Assembly (NCBI GenBank): GCA_038246545.1
Contig: JBBRVW010000018.1
Coordinates: 1-64,000, forward strand
Source of the DNA: JBBRVW01 sp038246545
GTDB taxonomy: Bacteria; Actinomycetota; Actinomycetes; JACCUZ01
Length of the DNA: 64,000 nucleotides
Direction: 5' to 3'
The position numbers were made by a program, and so were the translations under genes. This document shows, in pieces, positions 51,748 through 59,290 of this stretch. Position 1 is the stretch's first letter. Every line of letters begins with the position of its first letter. The notes beneath the pieces were generated by a model. It made no database searches and was not told the origin of the DNA. It worked only from the letters and a program-made list of their open reading frames with translations.

Positions 51748-51861
51748 AGTGGCCACCAAAATGGCACCAAAGACGACACTGGCCGCCTCCCAGAAAGGGA
51801 AACGGCCAGGTCATCGGGGTGGAGCTGAGGGGACTCGAACCCCTGACCCCCACACTGCCAG
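51748..51861 (+). repeat. tRNA-side att repeat (attR-like)
   Basis: Integrase-end repeat followed by bases 51763-51861, the partner of 48392-48490. It includes a tRNA-downstream hairpin CTGGCCG (51779-51785) with CGGCCAG (51803-51809), which may act as the tRNA terminator, and the 3' 42 bases of the tRNA itself. Confidence 0.78.
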
Positions 51862-51892
51862 TGTGGTGCGCTACCAGCTGCGCCACAGCCCC
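51820..51892 (-). tRNA. tRNA-Ala(GGC)
   Basis: A 73-base cloverleaf on the minus strand. Acceptor GGGGCTG pairs with CAGCTCC, with the G3:U70 wobble that identifies alanine tRNAs; anticodon loop CTGGCAG gives GGC; T loop TTCGAGT; discriminator A. The 3' CCA is not encoded (CCC follows). It is intact and is the integration target of the element to its left. Confidence 0.96.
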
Positions 51893-51979
51893 TTGCCACT
51901 ACGTGCGGTACTGCCGCTCGCACGGCCGAGCCAGTCTAACGGGTACCCCGCACGGGCACGAATCGAGCCATGGTCCCGG

Positions 51980-52630
51980 CTACTCGTCGTCACCCATGAC
52001 GGGCTCGGGCAGGCTGCCCGCGTTGTGCTCCACCAGCCGCCAGCCGGCGGGAGGCACCTCCTCGAGCACCGACCAGCAGCAGTTGGCCAGTCCCCCGACG
52101 ACCGCCCACCGGTCCAACGGCAGGTCGAGCATCGCGCCGATCGCGGCCCGGGCCGAGCCGCCGTGCGTGACGACCACCAGCGTGCCGCCCGGCGGCACCT
52201 CGCCGAGCGCGTCGGCGATCGCCGGGACCACGCGGGCGGCCACCTCGGTGCGCCGCTCGCCACCACCGGCCGGGACGTCGTCGCCGGCCCGCCACGAGGT
52301 GTAGATCTCGTGGTCGGCCGCGTCGATCTCGGTCGCCGTGCGTCCCTGCCACCGGGCGCCGTAGGTCTCGCGCAGCCGCTCGTCATGGCGCACGTCCAGC
52401 TCGCAGAGGCAGGCCAGGGCGGCCGCCGTGGAGCCGGCGCGCACCAGGTCGGAGGAGACGATCGCGGCCGGCTCGAGCGTGGTCAGCAGGCGAGCGGCCC
52501 GCTCCGCCTGGGCGACCCCGACCTCGTCGAGCTCGATGTCGCTGCTGCCCTGGAACCGCTCCTCGAGGTTCCACGAGGTCTGCCCGTGCCGCCAGAGCAC
52601 GACCCGCCGGCCGGTGCTCCCGCGGCTCAG
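51980..52630 (-). CDS. histidine phosphatase family protein
   Basis: A 216-residue phosphoglycerate-mutase-like enzyme. VVLWRHGQTSWN carries the RHG catalytic motif near residue 14 and VVVTHGGSARA the second His. Related actinobacterial genes lie next to rsfS and include glucosyl-3-phosphoglycerate phosphatases. The start is uncertain: CTG at 52630 overlaps the rsfS stop (CTGA) and preserves the first strand (GRRVVLW), whereas GTG at 52600 leaves only two residues before RHG. CTG is preferred. It is coupled to rsfS. Confidence 0.85.
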   Translation of the reverse strand: MSRGSTGRRVVLWRHGQTSWNLEERFQGSSDIELDEVGVAQAERAARLLTTLEPAAIVSSDLVRAGSTAAALACLCELDVRHDERLRETYGARWQGRTATEIDAADHEIYTSWRAGDDVPAGGGERRTEVAARVVPAIADALGEVPPGGTLVVVTHGGSARAAIGAMLDLPLDRWAVVGGLANCCWSVLEEVPPAGWRLVEHNAGSLPEPVMGDDE

Positions 52631-53046
52631 GACGCGGCCCCCTCGACCCCGCCGCCGAGGTGGGACCGCTGGCTGTGGGCCGACCGGACAGACTCGGGCA
52701 GCTCGACCGTCGGGCAGTCCTTCCAGATCCGCTCGAGAGAGTAGTAGACCCGCTCCTCGGCATGCTGGACGTGAACGATGATGTCGACGTAGTCGAGCAG
52801 GATCCAACGGCCCTCGCGCTCGCCCTCGCGGCGGACCGGTTTGGCGCCGAGCGTGCGCAGCCGCTCCTCGATCCCGTCGACGACGGCGCGCACCTGGCGG
52901 TCGTTGGAGGCCGAGCAGAGGACGAAGACGTCGGTGATGACAAGCTGGTCCCCCACGTCGAACGCGAGGATGTCGTCGGCAAGCTTGTCGGCGGCGGCTT
53001 CGGCAGCGGCTACCGCGAGCTCACGGGCACGGGGGGAGACGGTCAC
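52627..53046 (-). CDS. rsfS: ribosome silencing factor RsfS
   Basis: A 139-residue RsfS (Iojap). DDILAFDVGDQLVITDVFVLCSASNDRQV and WILLDYVDIIVHVQHAEERVYYSLERIWKDC are the family core. It binds L14 and blocks subunit joining in starvation. Residues after the core, PESVRSAHSQRSHL, form a disordered tail. The usual order nadD-rsfS-phosphatase is kept, though the LytR_C gene stands between. Confidence 0.95.
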   Translation of the reverse strand: MTVSPRARELAVAAAEAAADKLADDILAFDVGDQLVITDVFVLCSASNDRQVRAVVDGIEERLRTLGAKPVRREGEREGRWILLDYVDIIVHVQHAEERVYYSLERIWKDCPTVELPESVRSAHSQRSHLGGGVEGAAS

Positions 53047-53079
53047 GGCCCCAGTTTCTCACGCGTCGGGGGTACCGCC

Positions 53080-54462
53080 TCACGGCCGGAAGTCCGAGCC
53101 GAGGATCACGATGACGTCGGCGACGTTCTGGCCCCGGTCACTGGGCGTCACCGCCTCGGCTGGCAGCCCGAGCGCGGCGGCGACCCGCCGGCCCTTCTCG
53201 AGGCTGGCCTCAGTGCCGTCGACCACCTGGATCGAGCTCGGCGAACTGTCGAAGCTCGAGGCGTTGCCGCCGCTCTTGAACTGGAATCCCGCGTCGACCA
53301 GCTTCGTGCGCGCCCGTTCGGCCAGGCCCGGGGTGCCGACACCGTTCTCGACGAGCACCCGGAGCGTGCCGCCGCTCGCGTCCCGCACGAGCGCGCCGGG
53401 GAACTTCTCGCGCAGCGCGGCATCGACGTCGCCCGCATTGATCCCGTACGCCGGAACCGGGCCGCCGGTATCGATCTCGTTGACGGGCAGCACGTCGCTC
53501 ACCAGGCCGGCCGGACCCGCAGCGGCTGCGCGCATCACGGCGAGCCGCGAGGCCAGCGCAGCCTGGTCCAGGGTCGAGGTCGACCCGGACCCCGCGGTCG
53601 CGAGGAAGGCGCCGATCCCCGTCTGGTCGGCGGGCAGCTTCGCGAGCAGCGTCGAGAGCACGTCGTCGAACCTCGCCAAGCGGGCCTGCTCGGGCTCGCT
53701 GTCGGCGAGGTAGGTCGCGTAGCCGGCGGCCGCGCGGCCCGCGAGCAGCTGGTTGCCGGCCCGCACCACCACGGTCTGGTCGCCGTTCGGCGCGGTGTCG
53801 ACGACGTCGACGTCGACGGCCGCCTCGACGCCGCCGACGGCGTCGACGAGGGCTGCCAGCGCCTGCGTGGTGAGCGTCCAGGTGTCCTCGACCCGCAGTC
53901 CGAGCAGGTCGGTGAGGGCGGCCGCCGCCGCGGTGGGGTCGCCCAGCGTGGTCGTCTCGCCGAACGCCATGTCGCCGGAGCCGACCACGTCGACGCTGAG
54001 CCGGGACGGCACCAGCAGGGCGACCGCCGAGCCGTCGGCCTTGGTGGTGCCGACGATGGCGCTGGCTGACGCCGTGCCGTCGGCGCCGGTGACCTGCACG
54101 AGGGTCACCTGCTGCGTGTCGGCCGCGGCCGTCTGCGTCGGCGGCGCATCGCTGCCCCCGGGCCGCAGCAGCAGCCACACCCCGACGCCGACGAGCAGCA
54201 CGGCGAGGACACCGGCGGTCACCAGCAGGGACTGTTGCCGCCGGACCTGGCGCCGGGCCGCGCGCTCGGCATGACGACTCCGGCGCACGACGACGGTCGG
54301 GCCGGGCGCGGCGGCAGCACTGACGGCGGCCGCCGGTGGCTCGGCAGTCGTCGTCGGAGCGACCGGCGAGGTCTCCGACGGCACCACGGGTCCGGCCCCG
54401 AGCCGCTTCGCCAGGTCCACGTCCCGCAGCGGGTCGGGCTCGGGCCGCCGGTGCTTGCTCAT
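53080..54462 (-). CDS. LytR_C-domain membrane protein
   Basis: A 460-residue protein. Cytoplasmic residues 1-75 (His/Arg-rich before the membrane), one membrane segment near residues 80-100, then an LCP-like region (about 110-310, lacking the usual catalytic Arg/Asp cluster I can recognise) and a LytR_C domain at 350-455 (LRVLVENGVGTPGLAERARTKLVDAGF). LCP-family enzymes attach glycopolymers to peptidoglycan; without clear catalytic residues a scaffold role is possible. It lies in the conserved nadD-rsfS block. Confidence 0.85.
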   Translation of the reverse strand: MSKHRRPEPDPLRDVDLAKRLGAGPVVPSETSPVAPTTTAEPPAAAVSAAAAPGPTVVVRRSRHAERAARRQVRRQQSLLVTAGVLAVLLVGVGVWLLLRPGGSDAPPTQTAAADTQQVTLVQVTGADGTASASAIVGTTKADGSAVALLVPSRLSVDVVGSGDMAFGETTTLGDPTAAAAALTDLLGLRVEDTWTLTTQALAALVDAVGGVEAAVDVDVVDTAPNGDQTVVVRAGNQLLAGRAAAGYATYLADSEPEQARLARFDDVLSTLLAKLPADQTGIGAFLATAGSGSTSTLDQAALASRLAVMRAAAAGPAGLVSDVLPVNEIDTGGPVPAYGINAGDVDAALREKFPGALVRDASGGTLRVLVENGVGTPGLAERARTKLVDAGFQFKSGGNASSFDSSPSSIQVVDGTEASLEKGRRVAAALGLPAEAVTPSDRGQNVADVIVILGSDFRP

Positions 54463-54469
54463 CGGCCGT

Positions 54470-55084
54470 TCATCCCGTGACCGGGTACAAGCGGTGCTTG
54501 GCGACGTACTGGACGACGCCGTCGGGGACGAGGTACCAGACGGGCTCGCCCCGGCTGACGCGGGCCCGGCAGTCCGTTGACGAGATCGCCATGGCCGGCA
54601 CCTCGAGCAGGCTCACCCGGTCGGCCGGCAGCCCGTCACCCGAGAGGGTGTGACCGGGTCTCGTCACGCCGATGAAGTGCGCCAGCGCGAACAGCTCGTC
54701 GGCGTCCTTCCAGGTGAGGATCTGGGCCAGCGCGTCGGCGCCGGTGATGAAGAACAGCTCGACGCCGGAGTCGCGCTGCCCGCGCAGGTCGGTGAGCGTG
54801 TCCACGGTGTACGTCGGCCCGGGCCGGTCGATGTCCACCCGGCTCACGGTGAAGCGCGGGTTGGACGCCGTGGCGATGACCGCCATCAGGTAGCGGTGCT
54901 CTGCGGTGGTGACCGCCCGGTCGTCCTTCTGCCACGGCTGACCGGTGGGGACGAACACCACCTCGTCCAGCGCTAACCGCGCGGCAACCTCGCTCGCAGC
55001 CACGAGGTGCCCGTGATGGATCGGGTCGAAGGTGCCGCCCATTACCCCCAGACGGGACGGCGGCGGGACGGCGGACGGAGTCAC
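54470..55084 (-). CDS. nadD: nicotinate-mononucleotide adenylyltransferase
   Basis: A 204-residue NadD. GGTFDPIHHGH at residues 16-26 is the nucleotidyltransferase motif and AISSTDCR the C-terminal ISSTxxR one. It forms deamido-NAD from NaMN and ATP. GTG at 55084 is chosen because RLGVMGG must be kept; no good ribosome site precedes it. Confidence 0.94.
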   Translation of the reverse strand: MTPSAVPPPSRLGVMGGTFDPIHHGHLVAASEVAARLALDEVVFVPTGQPWQKDDRAVTTAEHRYLMAVIATASNPRFTVSRVDIDRPGPTYTVDTLTDLRGQRDSGVELFFITGADALAQILTWKDADELFALAHFIGVTRPGHTLSGDGLPADRVSLLEVPAMAISSTDCRARVSRGEPVWYLVPDGVVQYVAKHRLYPVTG

Positions 55085-55107
55085 GGGGGGCGGCGGCGGG
55101 GGTCCGC

Positions 55108-55257
55108 TCAGCGGTCCTTGCCGAACGCGAGGGTCAGGAGCATGGCCATGGTGAGCAGGCCGAACGCGAGCAGGCCGATCGCCCACGGCTCCAGCGGCAG
55201 GTCACGGCCGTGGGACTCGCCCTTGACGGCGAGGAGGCGGACGACGGCAGCGGTCAT
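55108..55257 (-). CDS. small single-pass membrane protein
   Basis: A 49-residue protein. Residues 22-43 form one hydrophobic helix (WAIGLLAFGLLTMAMLLTLAF), ending GKDR. CAGGAG ten bases before ATG at 55257 supports translation. Similar short proteins stand before nadD in other actinobacteria. No function is known. Confidence 0.65.
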   Translation of the reverse strand: MTAAVVRLLAVKGESHGRDLPLEPWAIGLLAFGLLTMAMLLTLAFGKDR

Positions 55258-55399
55258 GGCGGAAGCACTCCTGTCGGGCTGGGAAATGCCGGTCGATGCT
55301 GGCCGCAGTCTTCCACAGCGGGACGGCCGGGAGGCCGACCCCTGAGGCCCGGGTCGTGTCCCCCGACCCCATCTCGGCTCGCGAGCCGAGAGGCACGAC

Positions 55400-55807
55400 C
55401 TAGAACGGGCGGATGCCGCCGGCGGGGACCAGCACCGGCGCCGGGCTCTCGGTGGCGCGCCGCTGGTAGGTGAGGCGGTCGACGACCTCGAGGCCTGATA
55501 CCCGCCACGGTGGCAGCCCGGCCGTGAGCCGGTGCTCGCCCCAGAGCCGCAGCGCCAGCGCCGCGGCGTCCTCCAGGTCGCGGGCCTCCTCCCAGTAGCG
55601 CAGCTCGGCCCGGTCGGGTGCGTAGCGCCCGGAGAGGAGGAACGGTCGCTCGTGAGCCAGCCGCTCGAGTGCTGCGCGGACGTCACCGGCCTCGACGGCC
55701 TCGCCGACGACGGTGAGAGTGACGTGCCACATGGGGCGGCTTTCCGGCGGTGCGACAGGCTGCTGGGCGGCGGAGTCCATCCCCACAGGTCGGGCCACGT
55801 CGCTCAC
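55400..55807 (-). CDS. conserved hypothetical protein
   Basis: A 135-residue protein of a family found next to proB in actinobacteria. The conserved core is MWHVTLTVVGEAV, LAHERPFLLSGRYAPDRAELRYWEEARDLEDAAALALRLWGEHR and WRVSGLEVVDRLTYQRR. The first 25 residues vary and a start at MWHV cannot be excluded. No catalytic motif is seen. It lies 28 bases from the proB stop on the same strand. Confidence 0.75.
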   Translation of the reverse strand: MSDVARPVGMDSAAQQPVAPPESRPMWHVTLTVVGEAVEAGDVRAALERLAHERPFLLSGRYAPDRAELRYWEEARDLEDAAALALRLWGEHRLTAGLPPWRVSGLEVVDRLTYQRRATESPAPVLVPAGGIRPF

Positions 55808-55835
55808 CCGTGCAGCCTCCGTTCGTCGTACGTGC

Positions 55836-56939
55836 TCAGCCGCCCAGGAGCACGATGCCGTCGCGGTGGACGACCTCGCGGCCGAAGGCGGGCCCCAGCT
55901 CCCTGGCGAGGTCCGGTGTCGACCGGCCGAGCAGCCCGGGCAGCTCTGTCACGTCAAAGTTCACCAGTCCGCGCGCCACTGCGTGGCCGTTTTGGTCAAG
56001 GAGGTCCACCGGATCGCCCGCCACGAAGTCGCCGGTAACCGACGTCACCCCCGCCGCGAGCAGCGACATCCGGCGGTCGACCACGGCGCGGACCGCCCCG
56101 GCGTCGAGCTCGAGGCTGCCGCGGGGGGTCGTCGCGTAGGCCAGCCAGAGCATCCGGGTCGGCAGCCGCGTCGTCGCAGGATCGAACGTGGTGCCCACGT
56201 CGGCCCCTGCGAGCACCTCGCGCGCCTGCGCCGCGGAGGCCACGACCGCACGCACGCCGGCGGCCGCGGCGATGCGGGCGGCCTCGACCTTGGTGGCCAT
56301 CCCGCCCGTGCCCACGCCTGCGCCGCCGCGCCCCAGCCGTACCCCGACGAGGTCCTCGGGACCGGTGACGCGGCCGATGCGGCGGGCGCCGGGACGGCGG
56401 GGGTCGCCGTCGTAGAGGCCGTCGACGTCGGAGAGCAGCACCAGCAGCTCGGCGCGCACGAGGTGGGCCACCAGGGCCGCCAACCGGTCGTTGTCGCCGA
56501 ACCGGATCTCCTCGGTGGCCACCGTGTCGTTCTCGTTGACGACCGGGAGCACACCGAGGTCCAGCAGCCGGTACAACGTCCGCTGGGCGTTGCGGTAGTG
56601 ACCGCGCCGCACCACGTCGTCGGTGGTCAGCAGCACCTGCCCGACGGTGATGCCGTGCCGGGCGAAGGCCTCGGTGTAGCGGTGCACCAGCAGGCCCTGG
56701 CCGACGCTGGCGGCCGCCTGTTGGGTCGCCAGGTCACGCGGCCGCCGGGTCAGGGACAACGGCCCGAGCCCGGACGCGATCGCGCCGGAGGACACCAGCA
56801 CGACCTCGCGGCCGCCGGCGTGTGCCGCTGCCAGGGCATCGACGAGGGCCTCGACCCGGCGCGCGTCGAGGCCGCCGCCGGGGGCGGTGAGCGAGGACGA
56901 GCCGACCTTGACGACCACGCGGTCGGTGCGGCCGTCCAT
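55836..56939 (-). CDS. proB: glutamate 5-kinase
   Basis: A 367-residue first enzyme of proline synthesis. VVVKVGSSSLT at the N-terminus and SSGAIASGLGPL are ATP/glutamate sites; NENDTVATEEIRFGDNDRLAALVA and GVGTGGMATKVEAARIA are later kinase blocks; a PUA domain ends the protein (from about residue 275). ATG at 56939. Overproduction control by proline is expected at the protein level. It is 19 bases from obgE's stop on the same strand. Confidence 0.96.
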   Translation of the reverse strand: MDGRTDRVVVKVGSSSLTAPGGGLDARRVEALVDALAAAHAGGREVVLVSSGAIASGLGPLSLTRRPRDLATQQAAASVGQGLLVHRYTEAFARHGITVGQVLLTTDDVVRRGHYRNAQRTLYRLLDLGVLPVVNENDTVATEEIRFGDNDRLAALVAHLVRAELLVLLSDVDGLYDGDPRRPGARRIGRVTGPEDLVGVRLGRGGAGVGTGGMATKVEAARIAAAAGVRAVVASAAQAREVLAGADVGTTFDPATTRLPTRMLWLAYATTPRGSLELDAGAVRAVVDRRMSLLAAGVTSVTGDFVAGDPVDLLDQNGHAVARGLVNFDVTELPGLLGRSTPDLARELGPAFGREVVHRDGIVLLGG

Positions 56940-56958
56940 GGCTGCGCTCGTCAGTCCG

Positions 56959-58314
56959 TCAGCGGCCGTCGAGGCGGAGGTCGGTGCCGCGTCGGCCGTG
57001 CAGCAGCTCGGCGCCGGCCTGCAGCGTGGGCTCCCAGTCGAAGACCACACCCTCGTCGCCGGCACCGATGACGACCTCGGCGCCGGCCTCGGCGCCGGCG
57101 GCCAGCAGCGCTTCCTCGATGCCGAGCCGGGCCAGCCGGTCGGCCAGGTATCCGACGGCCTCGTCGTTGCTGAAGTCGGTCTGGCGCACCCACCGGGTCG
57201 GCTTGCTCCCGGTGATGACGAACCGCTCGCCGTCCTTGACGACGGTGAAGCCCGAGTCGTCGACGGCGGTCGGGCGCAGGACGATCCGGGTGGCCTCGAG
57301 CTCCGGTGCCTCGTCACGGGCCTGCTGCACCCGGGCGGCCATGGCGAACGACAGCTCGCGCAGCCCGTTGCGGGTGGCGGCGCTGACCGGCAGCACCTGG
57401 AGGCCGCGCGCCTCGAGGTCGGCCGTGACCATCTCGGCGAGCTCCTGCGCGTCGGGCACGTCGAGCTTGTTCAACGCCACGAGACGCGGCCGGTCGTCGA
57501 GGCCGCCGTAGGCCGACAGCTCGGCCTCGATCGCGTCGAGGTCGCTGAGCGGGTCGCGGCCGGGCTCGATGGTGGCCATGTCGACGACGTGCACGAGCAC
57601 GCTGCACCGCTCGACGTGCCGGAGGAACTGCAGCCCCAGGCCCTTCCCCTCGCTCGCGCCCGGGATCAGCCCGGGGACGTCGGCCACGGTGTAGCGGATC
57701 TCGCCGGCCTGCACGACACCCAGGTTGGGCACGAGGGTCGTGAACGGGTAGTCGGCGATCTTGGGCCGTGCGGCGCTGAGCGCCGCGACCAGGCTCGACT
57801 TGCCGGCGCTAGGGAAGCCGACCAGAGCGACGTCGGCGACGGTCTTGAGCTCGAGGACGATGTCGCCGCCGCCGCCGGGCTCGCCGAGCAGCGCGAAGCC
57901 GGGCGCCTTGCGGCGGGCCGAGGCGAGCGCCGCGTTGCCGAGCCCGCCACGACCCCCCTGGGCCGCCACGTAGCTGGCACCTGCGCCGACGAGGTCGGCG
58001 AGCACCTCGCCGGTCGGGCTCTTGACGACGGTGCCGTCGGGGACGGCGAGCACCATGTCGTGGCCGTCGGCACCGCTGCGGTTGGCGCCCTGGCCGGGCT
58101 TGCCGCTGGTCGCCTTGCGGTGCGGCGCGTGGTGGTAGTCCAGCAGCGTCGTGACGTTCTGGTCGACGTGGAGCAGGACGTCGCCACCGCGACCGCCGTT
58201 GCCGCCGTCGGGACCGCCGAGCGGCTTGAACTTCTCCCGGTGCACGGAGCTGCAGCCGTGGCCACCGTCGCCGGCGGCGACGTGCAGCACGACGCGGTCG
58301 ACGAAGGTGGTCAC
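56959..58314 (-). CDS. obgE: GTPase Obg
   Basis: A 451-residue Obg. The Gly-rich Obg fold is residues 1-158 (GGDGGHGCSSVHREKF), GFPSAGKSSL near residue 165 is G1, and the C-terminal OCT domain (with TDFSNDEAVGYLADRL) is present. It acts in 50S assembly and stress control. The start is GTG at 58314 with AGGA upstream. A long hairpin lies between rpmA and this gene. Confidence 0.97.
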   Translation of the reverse strand: MTTFVDRVVLHVAAGDGGHGCSSVHREKFKPLGGPDGGNGGRGGDVLLHVDQNVTTLLDYHHAPHRKATSGKPGQGANRSGADGHDMVLAVPDGTVVKSPTGEVLADLVGAGASYVAAQGGRGGLGNAALASARRKAPGFALLGEPGGGGDIVLELKTVADVALVGFPSAGKSSLVAALSAARPKIADYPFTTLVPNLGVVQAGEIRYTVADVPGLIPGASEGKGLGLQFLRHVERCSVLVHVVDMATIEPGRDPLSDLDAIEAELSAYGGLDDRPRLVALNKLDVPDAQELAEMVTADLEARGLQVLPVSAATRNGLRELSFAMAARVQQARDEAPELEATRIVLRPTAVDDSGFTVVKDGERFVITGSKPTRWVRQTDFSNDEAVGYLADRLARLGIEEALLAAGAEAGAEVVIGAGDEGVVFDWEPTLQAGAELLHGRRGTDLRLDGR

Positions 58315-58357
58315 AGGTCCTGCTCTCTCATGTGGTGCTCAGCTGGTGCTGGAACAG

Positions 58358-58393
58358 CAGTGGGGACCATGGCCGAGACCATGATCCCCACTG
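58358..58393 (-). promoter_or_regulatory. long hairpin between rpmA and obgE
   Basis: 14-bp arms (58358-58371 and 58380-58393, CAGTGGGGACCATG with CATGATCCCCACTG, one mismatch) around an eight-base loop. No U run follows. It may damp read-through from the ribosomal genes into obgE or mark RNA processing. Confidence 0.6.
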
Positions 58394-58443
58394 GTTGTCG
58401 TGCGATCCCACGGCAGGCACGACTGCCGCGGCTGCGGCGGGTG

Positions 58444-58725
58444 TCAGCTGGCGTCGGCGGTGACGGCTGCGACGGCGGCCGGGACGATGTTGACCACGCG
58501 ACGACCGCGGCGGCTGCCGAACTCGACGGCGCCGGCGGCCAGGGCGAACAACGTGTCGTCACTGCCCCGGCCGACGTTGAGGCCGGGGTGGAAGTGCGTG
58601 CCGCGCTGACGGACGATGATCTCGCCGGCGTTGACGACCTGGCCGCCAAAGCGCTTGACGCCGAGCCGCTGCGCGTTGGAGTCGCGCCCGTTGCGGGTGG
58701 ACGAGGCGCCCTTCTTGTGAGCCAT
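58444..58725 (-). CDS. rpmA: 50S ribosomal protein L27
   Basis: A 93-residue L27. MAHKKGASSTRNGRDSNAQRLGVKRFGG is the mobile N-terminus that reaches the peptidyl-transferase centre. It starts directly with the mature sequence (no cleavable Firmicute-type leader). It lies 52 bases from the L21 gene and is transcribed with it. Confidence 0.97.
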   Translation of the reverse strand: MAHKKGASSTRNGRDSNAQRLGVKRFGGQVVNAGEIIVRQRGTHFHPGLNVGRGSDDTLFALAAGAVEFGSRRGRRVVNIVPAAVAAVTADAS

Positions 58726-58777
58726 CGATGTGCCTTTCGCGTGGTGCCGGGTGTCGGGTCGGCGGAGAGCCGGACTG

Positions 58778-59101
58778 CTACGAGGAGGAGCCGGTCTCGA
58801 TGCCGGTGACCTTCACCTGCGTGTGCTTCTGCCGGTGACCCTGCCGCTTGCGGTAGCCGGTCTTGTTCTTGAACTTGAGAATGTCGATCTTGGGCCCCTT
58901 GGTGGCGGCGACGACCTCGACGGTGACGGTGGCCTTGGCGAGAGCGGCCTTGTCGCTGGTCACCGAACCGCCGTCGACCAGCAGCAGGACAGGCAGCTCG
59001 ACGGTCGCGCCCGGCTCGGCATGGACCCGGTCGATCTCGAGGACGTCACCGACGGCCACCTTCTCCTGGCGGCCACCAGCACGGACGATCGCGTACACCA
59101 T
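58778..59101 (-). CDS. rplU: 50S ribosomal protein L21
   Basis: A 107-residue L21 starting MVYAIVRAGGRQEKVAVGD and containing KKTGYRKRQGHRQKHTQVK-like FKNKTGYRKRQGHRQKHT, its rRNA-binding loop. ATG at 59101 stands one codon before the GTG that could also start it. It is first in rplU-rpmA-obgE and follows a structured leader. Confidence 0.97.
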   Translation of the reverse strand: MVYAIVRAGGRQEKVAVGDVLEIDRVHAEPGATVELPVLLLVDGGSVTSDKAALAKATVTVEVVAATKGPKIDILKFKNKTGYRKRQGHRQKHTQVKVTGIETGSSS

Positions 59102-59238
59102 CGGGGACTCAGCCTTACTCTCTGCACTCGCGTCACGGGATCTCGGCGCACCTGGCACGGCGCACGAGGGAACCGGCGTCTGTTCGACGCCGGGCGTAGG
59201 GACAGTCAAGGGTACGGAGGCGGGCGCCGCCCGGTCAA
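59102..59238 (-). promoter_or_regulatory. rplU promoter and structured leader
   Basis: On the minus strand TTGACC (plus 59233-59238) and TACCCT (plus 59209-59214) with an 18-base spacer form a promoter. The 100-base leader contains a hairpin CCGGCGTC/GACGCCGG (59173-59193). Actinobacterial L21 genes often have autoregulatory leaders; this one fits the place and size but is not compared here. Confidence 0.5.
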
Positions 59239-59290
59239 ACCGGCCGGCGCCCCCTGCCCGCACGTCACCAGGTGGTGACCGTTCCACCCG

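Larger units (their letters stand above)
48449..51861. mobile_element. decayed integrative element in tRNA-Ala(GGC)
   Basis: About 3.4 kb bounded by copies of the tRNA-Ala 3' half. It carries, from left: a leftover integrase-end repeat (48594-48621), an amino-acid permease pseudogene, an intact DUF389 gene and, next to the tRNA, an integrase gene broken by frameshifts. The integrase-next-to-tRNA layout is that of tyrosine-recombinase elements of actinobacteria. The damaged integrase means it can no longer move on its own. Confidence 0.75.
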
